Positions 40,934 to 49,220 of a stretch of 55,202 nt of DNA are shown here, in pieces. Position numbers and translations under genes: made by a program. The notes beneath the pieces were generated by a model. The model was given only the letters and a program-made list of their open reading frames with translations, did not search any database and was not told the origin of the DNA. Position 1 is the stretch's first letter. Every line of letters begins with the position of its first letter. Source of the DNA: Gammaproteobacteria bacterium (lineage in GTDB: Bacteria; Pseudomonadota; Gammaproteobacteria; Pseudomonadales; Azotimanducaceae); contig QJYB01000099.1 of NCBI GenBank assembly GCA_003247835.1, forward strand, positions 1-55,202. The letters are read 5' to 3'.

Positions 40934-42247
40934 TCAGCCGCTGCCCGAGGCACGGATCTCCTCTTCGGTGCCGGCCTCCCTGACCTCGACAGCTTTGCGG
41001 GTGCGAACCGCCTCGTCGATGGCCACGCCCAGCCGGGCGTGGTCCCATGCCGAGTTCACCTTGAGAACATTGGACATGAGCGTGATCAGGTAGCGCGTCG
41101 ACGTGCCGGGCCACTCGATGATGGTGACCGCATTCATGTAGTTCTTGGCGTTGCCCATGTACTTGCCACAGCGGTAGCCCTCTTCCGGCTTGCACTGGTA
41201 GTAAGAGCCACTCTTGAAGTAGATGGCGGCGTTCGCCAGCTCCGGTGCGTAGGCATAGCGGTAGCGGCGCTTGGTCATGTAGAGATACCGCTTCATCTCC
41301 AGCGACGACCACGGATCCACCAATCGGCCCTGCTCCATCCGGAAAGTCAGCTGAGCCAGGGTACGGGGGGTTGCGTAGCTCGGCACGCCGGGTACGTAGC
41401 GCTTAGCCGTCCGCGTCCACATGGAGCCCTGCTGCAGATCGGCCATCCGGATGCCGAGCCCCTGCAGGGGTTCGTGCTCCACGGCGAGGCTCAGCGCCGT
41501 GCGGTCCTTCGGCGGCGTTTCACGGAAGAACGCCCTGGCCTCCTCGGCGCTGACCGGATAGCGGCTGCCGAAATGTCGCAGCAGCATCGCCTCCCGCCAG
41601 ACCACCGCCCCGGCTGCGTTGGCCGACGCGGAGATCATGTGATCGACCCATCCGGACAGGGTGAACACGTCTTCCGGTTGGATGATGCTGGAGCGGTTGG
41701 TGCGCGTCTCGGAATCGAATTTCGGTACCGCATGCTCGTCGTAGAGCACCCAGTCGCCTCCCACCACCATCGTCTCGCGGAGCACCCGGCGGCGCTCGGT
41801 CACGTCGGGAAATGCCCGTGCAAGTGCATCGAAGAGCCCCACAAGTGTGACAAGCTTGCCGACGCTGCCCGGCATCTGCCGGATGTCCGGTCGAATGCCC
41901 GCCCAGACGATGTTGTCCGGATCGGACAGATCCACCACAACGAAGCCGTAGCTCGGATCCCGCTCGGCAAAGATGCTCTCTACCGCCGCGAGCAGCGTCG
42001 GATCCATGGGCGCTTCGTCGAACATCGGTGCATCCGCATGGTCGATCAGTGTGAGGTGGATCTGATCCGTTGACAGAAGCGCACCGCGCGGCAGCTTCGG
42101 ACCCTGGGCCGCCTGCTGCGCCGTCTGATACCCCACCAGTCTCTGGATGCCGGAGTCTTCGGCGCCGTCCAGCGGGTAGGCCAGCGCGTCCCCCATCAGC
42201 GTGGTGAGCGCCAGGAATCCGATCCAGCGATGTACCCCGTGAGTCAC
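40934..42247 (-). CDS. Exported serine hydrolase (beta-lactamase/PBP fold)
   Basis: A 437-residue protein with a Sec signal (cleavage at about ALA|YPL) and the serine beta-lactamase triad: PGSVGKLVTL (Ser128/Lys131), SAN at 208-210 in the SDN position and FKSGS near the C-terminus (KSG). The unusually large size and inserts (e.g. RYVPGVPSYATP and YQCKPEEGYRCG) set it apart from class A lactamases and DD-peptidases. GTG at 42247 overlaps the dikinase stop by four bases (GTGA). Its substrate is probably a peptide or glycan-linked ester; not determined. Confidence 0.85.
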   Translation of the reverse strand: MTHGVHRWIGFLALTTLMGDALAYPLDGAEDSGIQRLVGYQTAQQAAQGPKLPRGALLSTDQIHLTLIDHADAPMFDEAPMDPTLLAAVESIFAERDPSYGFVVVDLSDPDNIVWAGIRPDIRQMPGSVGKLVTLVGLFDALARAFPDVTERRRVLRETMVVGGDWVLYDEHAVPKFDSETRTNRSSIIQPEDVFTLSGWVDHMISASANAAGAVVWREAMLLRHFGSRYPVSAEEARAFFRETPPKDRTALSLAVEHEPLQGLGIRMADLQQGSMWTRTAKRYVPGVPSYATPRTLAQLTFRMEQGRLVDPWSSLEMKRYLYMTKRRYRYAYAPELANAAIYFKSGSYYQCKPEEGYRCGKYMGNAKNYMNAVTIIEWPGTSTRYLITLMSNVLKVNSAWDHARLGVAIDEAVRTRKAVEVREAGTEEEIRASGSG

Positions 42248-45225
42248 GGCAATCCGCTTTCGAAGGAGGAGGGAGGCGCAGTATCCGTGGTGACGGGCAC
42301 TGCGTCGAGGGACACCACCTCCACCAGCGGTCGCGCTGCGCCGATCGTCGCCAGCAGAGCCCGATCCGCCTGCCGCTGTCCCCGTTCGATCAGCGGCCGG
42401 ATCTGAAACAGCGTCAGCTCGCCGTCGACGAATCCGAACTCGATGTCCCAGGGCAGCTCGCGTCCGTCGGTATCGAACACCGTCTCGTATTTTCCGCCAA
42501 CCTCGGCCGCGAGTTCGCGCAACGCATCCACCTCGGCCTCCGTCAGCACCGGGCCTGCCGGTGCACGACGCCAGGCGACGCCACCCTCCTCACTCAGGTA
42601 GCGCTGAAACGGTGCCTTCGCCTCGGAGATCAGCCGCTCGCTGCCGTCGGCATTGAGGGTCAGCGTCTGTGCCGCCTCGCCGGCCACCGCGCCACCCACT
42701 CCCCACGCCGTGGACACGGTCAGACCCGCACCACGGCCCGCCAGATCCGTCGTCACCAGGACGCCCGACTTTCCAGACGGAACGCTCTTCATCAGCAGCA
42801 CTGAGGCGTAGACGTCCGCCGGATTGGTGAGCAGCTGCGAACGCCAGGCGATGGCGCGGGGACTCAGCACGGAGGCCCACACTCTCGGCACCGTGGCGAG
42901 CTGCGCGTCCAGACCACGGACGTTGGCAACGGTTTCGTTCAGCCCGGCGCCGGTGAACCCCGGCAGGTCTTCGACGTTGGTATCCGAGCGTATGAAGATC
43001 CCGTAGCTGTCCGGCTCCCCGAACTCGGCGCGCATCATGGGCAGGAGCTCCGCGAGCAGCGCGTCATTCAGACGGACCGACGCGATCGCTTCTCTCAGGG
43101 ATGACAGCTCCGCCGCCAGCATGGCGTCGTCCACCTCACCGCGACGGTGGGCGGCATAGACCGCAGCGAGACGCGAAAGTGGTGAGTCCGGACCCCGCCC
43201 GACGTGGTCGGCAAACACGCCGAACGGCAGGGCGATGGCAGGTGCCACCCGGCCCGGAAACAGCCGGTTCAGCTCACCCAGGTTGGCCGCCTTGGGTCCG
43301 ACGAACCGACCCGACATCGACCGGGACACCGCCACCAGAGGCAAAGGTCGGTTCACCTGGAGTTCGGGTAGCGGCACGGTCAGCGCAGCGGTTTCGGCAG
43401 AGGTATCCGGCGTCGTCGCCTGTGCCTCCAATGCTGACCGGATGACGACACTGCCATCGCTGCCGGCGATCAGCTCGATCGGCGAACCGTCCAGCTCGCG
43501 GAGCGCCGCTGTCTCCGTCTCTCCCACAGCCACGTTGGGAATGCCGAAGTTTCGCGCCAGCAGCTGCACATGGGAGAGCAGATTGCCCTCTCCCCGGGTC
43601 AGCACACCTGCCACCGGCGGCAGCTCCGCGGTGGTCTGGGGCAGCAGGACGATGTCCGAGCGGGTGGCAACTACCTCGCCCTCCGCCTCGATGAAACGCA
43701 GGGTTCCTCTGGCGAAGCCCGGGTTCAACGCCACCAGGCCGGCGACCGGCGTCCCGTCGATGACCCTGCGCACACCGCTCAGCAACTGCACGTCGTTGAC
43801 CAGAGGCTGCAGAGCATCCGCCAGCGCCAGCAGCGCAGAACCGCGCAGCAGATCATCGACGAACCTCGCCGCGCCAGACTCGAGCGCCGTGTAGCGAACC
43901 AGCGCTTCGGCGAAGGCATGGCGCACGGTGGCCGTGCCCCAGCCCATGGCCAGCGTCAGGCTGCGCAGCAGCCGCTGATACTCGTCGAGAGGCAATGTCC
44001 CATCGGCCGCCGACGTCAGCAATCGATCAAGCTCCCGTCGCTCACCATCGGACAGATACCCCGTCCCCCAGGCGACGGTGACCAGACCACCGGCGCCGGC
44101 CAGATACTGGGCGCGGGTGAGGTCCGGCGTGGCCAGGTGCTCGGCGGCAATGAGTCGTGTTTCGAGTTCCAGGTCGGCAAGCAGGTCCGTGAGCCGCAGC
44201 CGGTCAGTGGCGGCAAGATCGCCAGTGATCTCGCGGCGGATCTTCCCGGTCAGACCGGCCATGTGCTGCAGCCGTTCGATCGGCGTGCCGATCCCCAGCT
44301 GTCCGAGCTCCGCGGAGATCTCGGCGAGCCCCGGCCGTCGGGCCAGACGTTGAGCGGTTTCATCGAGCCGGGTCTGACGGCCGGCCGCGTCGAAGGACTC
44401 GACGAGCAGGTCGACGAGCCGCTCGCCGTCCGCCACCAGCTCGGGATCCACGTCCGGTCCTGCCTGGTAGTCGGCCAGCCAGCGCCGGACCCTGACCACG
44501 GTCGTCGCGCTCGGGCTGGTATGCACCTCGGCCCGCAGCGTCTCGAAACCGCTCGCGCGTTCGGCGATGGACTGCGCCAGGCGCCGCAGCTCCCGACCCC
44601 GGTCTCCGGCAGTGCCATGCGGCAACGCCCGGGCGGTTTCGCGGAAGAGCAGAAAGTTCTCCGCTATCCACTGCCGCTCACCCAGCAGCCTGAGCAGCAG
44701 GCTACGGCCCACGGCCTCCTCGTCCTCCGCCTGGACGTGCCCGCGGTAGTAACGCGCGCGATGCATCACCCAGCCTTCCTGGGTATCGGTCAGATAGGTC
44801 TCGAGGGGCAGCTCGCGCAGACGGCTCTGTGTGTCGGCGGCATCCCACAGCTCGTCGAATGTGAGCGCGGCCACCACCGTGCCCACATGCCAGCCGAGTT
44901 CGGCGAGCCGCTCGCGATCCGCCGAGTACTCACCGTGCTGGTAACCGCCGCCGCGCTCCTTGCAGGCGTAGGGCTGAGGTGGATGGACAGTGCCGTCGTT
45001 GCAGAACCACCGCAGACGGGAATACGGGCCTCGCGGGTTGACCTTCATGGCATCGACAATGTGCCTGGCCTCGGCAAGCGTGGCCGCGTCCGGTGGCGCC
45101 ATTGGATTGGCGGAAAGCTCCGCGGCAACGGCGGTGCCGATCTGTGACGCACACAGCAACAACAGCGCCGGGAAAAAAACTGTCAGCGCCGGGCGCCGTT
45201 GCGGGTCAGTAGGGAGTGTGATCAA
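42244..45225 (-). CDS. Exported PEP-synthase/glucan-water-dikinase-like protein
   Basis: A 993-residue protein with a Sec signal peptide (1-35, cleavage after VAA), an unclassified helical region (about 45-480) with four Cys (e.g. RWFCNDGT, PYACKERGG), a phosphohistidine swivelling domain (about 490-600; LLSHVQLLARNFGIPNV, His552) and a PEP/pyruvate-type ATP-grasp domain (about 640-960; GPKAANLG Lys645, RSDTNVEDLPGFTGAG, DIEF, QIRP). The phosphohistidine domain comes before the ATP-grasp domain, as in plant glucan water dikinase and unlike PpsA. Start is TTG at 45225, as a TGA lies in frame just above. An ATP-using dikinase outside the cytoplasm would be unusual. It is coupled to the serine hydrolase downstream. 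Confidence 0.88.
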   Translation of the reverse strand: MITLPTDPQRRPALTVFFPALLLLCASQIGTAVAAELSANPMAPPDAATLAEARHIVDAMKVNPRGPYSRLRWFCNDGTVHPPQPYACKERGGGYQHGEYSADRERLAELGWHVGTVVAALTFDELWDAADTQSRLRELPLETYLTDTQEGWVMHRARYYRGHVQAEDEEAVGRSLLLRLLGERQWIAENFLLFRETARALPHGTAGDRGRELRRLAQSIAERASGFETLRAEVHTSPSATTVVRVRRWLADYQAGPDVDPELVADGERLVDLLVESFDAAGRQTRLDETAQRLARRPGLAEISAELGQLGIGTPIERLQHMAGLTGKIRREITGDLAATDRLRLTDLLADLELETRLIAAEHLATPDLTRAQYLAGAGGLVTVAWGTGYLSDGERRELDRLLTSAADGTLPLDEYQRLLRSLTLAMGWGTATVRHAFAEALVRYTALESGAARFVDDLLRGSALLALADALQPLVNDVQLLSGVRRVIDGTPVAGLVALNPGFARGTLRFIEAEGEVVATRSDIVLLPQTTAELPPVAGVLTRGEGNLLSHVQLLARNFGIPNVAVGETETAALRELDGSPIELIAGSDGSVVIRSALEAQATTPDTSAETAALTVPLPELQVNRPLPLVAVSRSMSGRFVGPKAANLGELNRLFPGRVAPAIALPFGVFADHVGRGPDSPLSRLAAVYAAHRRGEVDDAMLAAELSSLREAIASVRLNDALLAELLPMMRAEFGEPDSYGIFIRSDTNVEDLPGFTGAGLNETVANVRGLDAQLATVPRVWASVLSPRAIAWRSQLLTNPADVYASVLLMKSVPSGKSGVLVTTDLAGRGAGLTVSTAWGVGGAVAGEAAQTLTLNADGSERLISEAKAPFQRYLSEEGGVAWRRAPAGPVLTEAEVDALRELAAEVGGKYETVFDTDGRELPWDIEFGFVDGELTLFQIRPLIERGQRQADRALLATIGAARPLVEVVSLDAVPVTTDTAPPSSFESGLP

Positions 45226-45368
45226 ATCTGCCGCTCTGAGACTTCTTATCGCCGGGATCTCCGGTCATTTCCCCCTGAAGAGGACGCGTACCCAGCGTGT
45301 CTGAATGCCTCCAAACGAGCGCATGCTACTCCAAACCCGATCGTCACGTATTCCTGTCCTTGTAGCCA
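45226..45368. other. Divergent promoter gap, dikinase and nucleotide transporter
   Basis: The 143 bases separating the dikinase and nucleotide-transporter starts must contain both promoters. An imperfect palindrome (CCGGGATCTCCGG, 45253-45265) sits near the dikinase start. No consensus -35/-10 pair stands out on either strand. Confidence 0.5.
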
Positions 45369-46793
45369 GTGAGTAACAACCACGCACCGGAGCCACCTGC
45401 CGGTCTGCTCGAGCGCAGCCTGCGGCTGTTCGCCCCCGTGGGGGATCGGGAAGGTCTGACCAGCCTGCTGCTGCTCGCCAACGTTTTCCTCGTGCTGATG
45501 GCCTACTACTTCATCAAACCAGTCCGCGAGGGGTGGCTGTCGGTATCCGACATCGGCGGTCTGTCGAAGCTGGAGGTGAAAGCCTACTCCGCGTTTGCCC
45601 AGAGCCTGCTGCTCGTGCTCGTGCTGCCGCTGTACGCAGCGCTGGCCACCCGGCTGCCGAGGCGTGCCCTCATCACCCGGGTGGGCGGCGTCTTCACGAT
45701 TCTGCTCACCGTTTTCTGGCTGCTGCAGCCGGACCTGCTGATACCCGTGAACCCGTTTGTCGGCGTGGCGTTCTATCTCTACGTCGGTATCTTCGGCGTG
45801 ACCCTGGTGGCGCAGTTCTGGTCTTTCGCCGCGGACATGTACGGTGAGGGCCGCGGCGAACGGCTCTTTCCCCTGGTCGCCATCGGCGCTTCCGCCGGCG
45901 CCACCGTCGGTGCCTGGGCCGGCGAAACCCTGATCAAGAGCCGCCTCGTGGACGCCGCGGACCTGGTGCTGCTCGCCGCCGTGCCGCTGGTGCTCGCCCT
46001 CTGGCTGGCCCGGCTCGCGGACCGGCGCGGGCCTTCCGGGCAGCCGTCCCAGGCGACGGAGACACGCTGGGCACAACCGGCGGCCCCGGGTGCCGAGAGC
46101 GGCTACGACCTGATCGTCCGCCACCGCTATCTGGGCGGTATCGCCCTCATGACCCTGGTCTTCAACTGGGTGGTGGCCAACGGCGACAACATTCTGTTCG
46201 CCGCGGTACAGGAGGCCCTGGCCGGTCAGCATGCGGAGGCTCTCGGAACGGCGGGCTACGCCGCGCTGATCAACACCGCCACTACCGCCTTCTATGGCGA
46301 CCTCTACTTCTGGGTGAACCTGCTGGGACTGCTGCTGCAGGCTTTCGTGGTGTCGCGGCTGGTCGCCATCGGCGGTGTGCCCGCGGTGCTGCTGGTGACA
46401 CCCATCGTCTCGCTGGTCGCCTACTTCAGCATGGCGCTGAGCCCGCTGGTGAGTGTGCTGAAGACCATGAAGATCGCCGAGAACGCGACCAACTACTCTC
46501 TCAACAACACCGCGCGCCACATGCTCTGGCTGCCGACAACCAAGACCATGCTCTACAAGGCGAAGCCCACCGTCGACACGCTGTTCGTCCGCATCGGCGA
46601 CGGGCTGGCGGCGGTGACCGTGCTGCTCGGGACCCGGATCTTCCATCTGGAGACGGTGCAGTACTTCCAGCTGAACGTGGTCATCGTCTGTCTCTGGGTG
46701 CTGCTGGCCTTCTATCTCATGCGCGAGAACCGTCGCTGGGCAGAGCGGGCCGTTGCCTCACCGCTTGCCGCGGCTGGTGGAAACACGGCATGA
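45369..46793 (+). CDS. ADP/ATP translocase-like (Npt/TlcA family) nucleotide transporter
   Basis: A 474-residue membrane protein with about twelve spans. AYYFIKPVREGWL, YVGIFGVTLVAQFWSFAADMYGEGRGERLFPLVAIGASAGATVGA and a C-terminal GDGLAAVTVLLG are typical of bacterial homologues of the ATP:ADP antiporters of rickettsiae and plastids. Free-living members have not been assigned substrates with certainty. GTG at 45369 is the best available start, with only a weak ribosome site. Its last base pairs overlap the next gene (ATGA). It diverges from the exported dikinase gene. Confidence 0.85.
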   Translation: MSNNHAPEPPAGLLERSLRLFAPVGDREGLTSLLLLANVFLVLMAYYFIKPVREGWLSVSDIGGLSKLEVKAYSAFAQSLLLVLVLPLYAALATRLPRRALITRVGGVFTILLTVFWLLQPDLLIPVNPFVGVAFYLYVGIFGVTLVAQFWSFAADMYGEGRGERLFPLVAIGASAGATVGAWAGETLIKSRLVDAADLVLLAAVPLVLALWLARLADRRGPSGQPSQATETRWAQPAAPGAESGYDLIVRHRYLGGIALMTLVFNWVVANGDNILFAAVQEALAGQHAEALGTAGYAALINTATTAFYGDLYFWVNLLGLLLQAFVVSRLVAIGGVPAVLLVTPIVSLVAYFSMALSPLVSVLKTMKIAENATNYSLNNTARHMLWLPTTKTMLYKAKPTVDTLFVRIGDGLAAVTVLLGTRIFHLETVQYFQLNVVIVCLWVLLAFYLMRENRRWAERAVASPLAAAGGNTA

Positions 46794-47743
46794 GATCCTT
46801 GAGCCTGCTGCTCCTCGCCGCCGCTCTGGCACTCAGCCCCGCGGCGCGGCCTGCGGCCCCGGCCGCGGCCCAAGACCACTGGCAACCGCTCTACGAGCTC
46901 GTTGATCCCGGCCTGCAGGCGGATCTGGAGCGCATAATCGACACCAATCCGAGCTGGAGGCGGCTCGCCGCCTCGGGGCGCATGGCCGTCGGCCTGGTCG
47001 ACATGGCCACGGCGGAACCGCGCTTCGCCCGGATCAACGGCAACCTCATGATGTACGCCGCCAGCCTGCCGAAGATCGCGATCCTGCTCGCGGCTTACGT
47101 GCTGCTCGAGGAAGACAAGCTCCCCGACACACCGAGCATCCGCAAGGACATGACGGACATGATCCGCTACTCGAGCAACGAGGCCGCCACGCGCATGATC
47201 GACCGCATCGGCATGGAGAAGATCGACGAAATTCTCATGGAACCGCGTTTCGGTCTCTACGACGAGTCCCGAGGCGGTGGCCTGTGGGTGGGCAAACGGT
47301 TCGCCAAGCAGGGACAACGGCTCGGCGATCCGCTGCACAACATCTCTCACGGTGCCACGGTGACCCAGATCTGCCGTTTCTACTATCTGCTGGCGACCGG
47401 CCAGCTGGTCGGCCCCGGTCGGACTCAGGAAATGCTCTACGACATGTCGGATCCGGGGCTTTATCACAAGTTCGTCTACGCGATTCGAAATCGCGCGCCG
47501 GATGCGACGCTCTACCGCAAATCGGGCACCTGGCAGACCTGGCACGCCGATTCCATCTGGGTCAAGGGCAGGAACTGGCGCAACTACATCCTGGCCGCCA
47601 TGGTCGAGAGCCCGGACGGCGAGCGGATCATCCGCAACGTGCTACCGGCGGTGGAGGATGTTCTGAAGAAAAGCGCTGCGGTGCCGGCGACCGACCGTCA
47701 GCAGCTCAAGGTGTTTCAGGCCTCCTCCGCCACGGAGAACTGA
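46790..47743 (+). CDS. Exported class A beta-lactamase-fold serine hydrolase
   Basis: A 317-residue exported protein with a signal peptide (cleavage at about AAA|QDH) and a serine beta-lactamase fold: AASLPKIAIL (Ser92/Lys95), RYSSNEAA (SSN near 128-130) and YRKSGTWQ (KSG near 244-246). There is no clear E-x-E-L-N omega-loop glutamate, so a DD-peptidase-like or other amidase/esterase role is at least as likely as resistance. It is coupled by ATGA to the nucleotide transporter gene and is distinct from the larger hydrolase coupled to the dikinase. Confidence 0.85.
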   Translation: MRSLSLLLLAAALALSPAARPAAPAAAQDHWQPLYELVDPGLQADLERIIDTNPSWRRLAASGRMAVGLVDMATAEPRFARINGNLMMYAASLPKIAILLAAYVLLEEDKLPDTPSIRKDMTDMIRYSSNEAATRMIDRIGMEKIDEILMEPRFGLYDESRGGGLWVGKRFAKQGQRLGDPLHNISHGATVTQICRFYYLLATGQLVGPGRTQEMLYDMSDPGLYHKFVYAIRNRAPDATLYRKSGTWQTWHADSIWVKGRNWRNYILAAMVESPDGERIIRNVLPAVEDVLKKSAAVPATDRQQLKVFQASSATEN

Positions 47744-47839
47744 TCAGGCGGTCCCTCTGCGGCGACCAGGCCTGCTCGCGGAGCGGTCAGAGCGGCATTG
47801 CGGTAAACTCTCCCGCATTCAGGTCACCTCCGGAGCTTT

Positions 47840-49210
47840 ATGAGTACCGCCCAGAATTCCACCGGCAGCTCGGATCTGCAGTCTCAGACCGAGGACTGGC
47901 TGATCGAGCACCGCATCGACGAGGTGGAAGCGGTCATCCCCGACATGGCAGGCGTGCCCAGGGGTAAATTCTTTCCGGCCCGCAAGTTCCTGCGCCACAA
48001 CCTGCGGCTTCCGGAATCCGTCTTCCTGCAGGGCATCACCGGCGACTACGGTGAAATTCCCGGGGACGTCTACGACATCGACCCCGACCTGCATCTGGAA
48101 CCGGACTACCGCACGCTGCGCATGGTCCCCTGGTCCAACGAGCCGACGGCCAGCGTCATCGTCGACTGCTACCGGCGCGACCGGGAACCCCTGGCGCACG
48201 CACCGCGTCAGGTGCTGAAACGGATTCTGAATCTCTACGCCGAGAAGGGCTGGAAGCCGGTGATCGCTCCCGAGGTGGAGTTCTACCTGGTCAAGAAGAA
48301 CACGGACCCTGACTACCCGCTCGAAGCACCGGTGGGCCGTGCCGGTCGCAAGGAAACCGCTGGGCGCATGTACTCCATCGACGCGGTGAACGAATTCGAT
48401 CCCATCATCGAAGACATTTACGACTACTGCGAGGCCATGGAGATCGATGCCGACTCGCTGTCTCACGAGGACGGCGCCGGGCAGCTGGAGGTGAATTTCC
48501 TGCATGGTGATCCGCTGGAGCTCGCCGACCAGGTGTTCCTGTTCAAGCGGGTGGCCAGAGAAGCGGCTTTCAAACATGGCATCTACGCCACCTTCATGGC
48601 CAAGCCCATGCAGGGGCAACCAGGCAGCGCGCTGCATCTGCACCAGAGCGTGGTTGACGCCAAAACCGGCGTCAACCTGTTCTCAGAGACGGACGGGGCC
48701 ATCAGCCCGCTGTTCCGTTCCTTCATCGGCGGGCTGCAGAAGTACGTACCCGAAGCGTTGCTGCTGTTCGGACCCTACGTGAACTCCTACCGACGGTTCA
48801 CACGCTTCCTGGCAGCGCCGATCAACGTTCAGTGGGGCTACGACAACCGCACCGTGGGTCTCCGGGTGCCGCATTCGGACCCGGCCAACCGCCGTGTCGA
48901 GAATCGCATTCCCGGCGCGGACGTGAATCCCTACCTCGCCATCGCAGCCTCTCTGGCCTGCGGTTACATTGGCATGCTGGAAGGTCTCGAGCCCAGCGAA
49001 CCCCTGGCCGGCAGCGCCTACCGTCTGGAGGAAGGCTTGGCCAGGGACCTGTTCGCCGCTCTGGACCTGATGGAAACCTGTACCCCGCTGCACGACATCT
49101 TCGGCAGGGAGTTCGTCGACCTGTACTGCGCCATCAAGCGCGTCGAGCACGAAACCTACTTCCAGGTCATCAGCCCCTGGGAACGGGAGCATCTGCTGCT
49201 GAACGTCTGA
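47840..49210 (+). CDS. Glutamine synthetase-like gamma-glutamyl-amine synthetase (PuuA type)
   Basis: A 456-residue member of the glutamine synthetase superfamily that would join glutamate to an amine using ATP. Metal and substrate motifs are intact: PEVEFYLV (Glu145/147), GAGQLEVNF, GSALHLHQS (His266/268), and NRTVGLRVP. The adenylylation Tyr motif of GlnA is absent and the length matches PuuA (gamma-glutamylputrescine synthetase). GGAG lies before the ATG. A GATase-like protein elsewhere in this window could serve the hydrolysis step, but they are not linked. Confidence 0.9.
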   Translation: MSTAQNSTGSSDLQSQTEDWLIEHRIDEVEAVIPDMAGVPRGKFFPARKFLRHNLRLPESVFLQGITGDYGEIPGDVYDIDPDLHLEPDYRTLRMVPWSNEPTASVIVDCYRRDREPLAHAPRQVLKRILNLYAEKGWKPVIAPEVEFYLVKKNTDPDYPLEAPVGRAGRKETAGRMYSIDAVNEFDPIIEDIYDYCEAMEIDADSLSHEDGAGQLEVNFLHGDPLELADQVFLFKRVAREAAFKHGIYATFMAKPMQGQPGSALHLHQSVVDAKTGVNLFSETDGAISPLFRSFIGGLQKYVPEALLLFGPYVNSYRRFTRFLAAPINVQWGYDNRTVGLRVPHSDPANRRVENRIPGADVNPYLAIAASLACGYIGMLEGLEPSEPLAGSAYRLEEGLARDLFAALDLMETCTPLHDIFGREFVDLYCAIKRVEHETYFQVISPWEREHLLLNV

Positions 49211-49220
49211 GCCGGGGCGG

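Noticed and set aside
43570-45147. Plus-strand open frame of 525 codons inside the dikinase gene
   Set aside because: No recognisable domain and it runs opposite to a protein with clear catalytic motifs.
45246-46646. Minus-strand open frame of 466 codons antisense to the nucleotide transporter
   Set aside because: His/Gln/Gly-rich shadow translation; the plus strand encodes a conserved membrane protein.
46790-47743. Serine hydrolase considered as a clinical-type beta-lactamase
   Set aside because: No omega-loop glutamate motif could be identified and the gene is coupled to a transporter, not to a resistance context.
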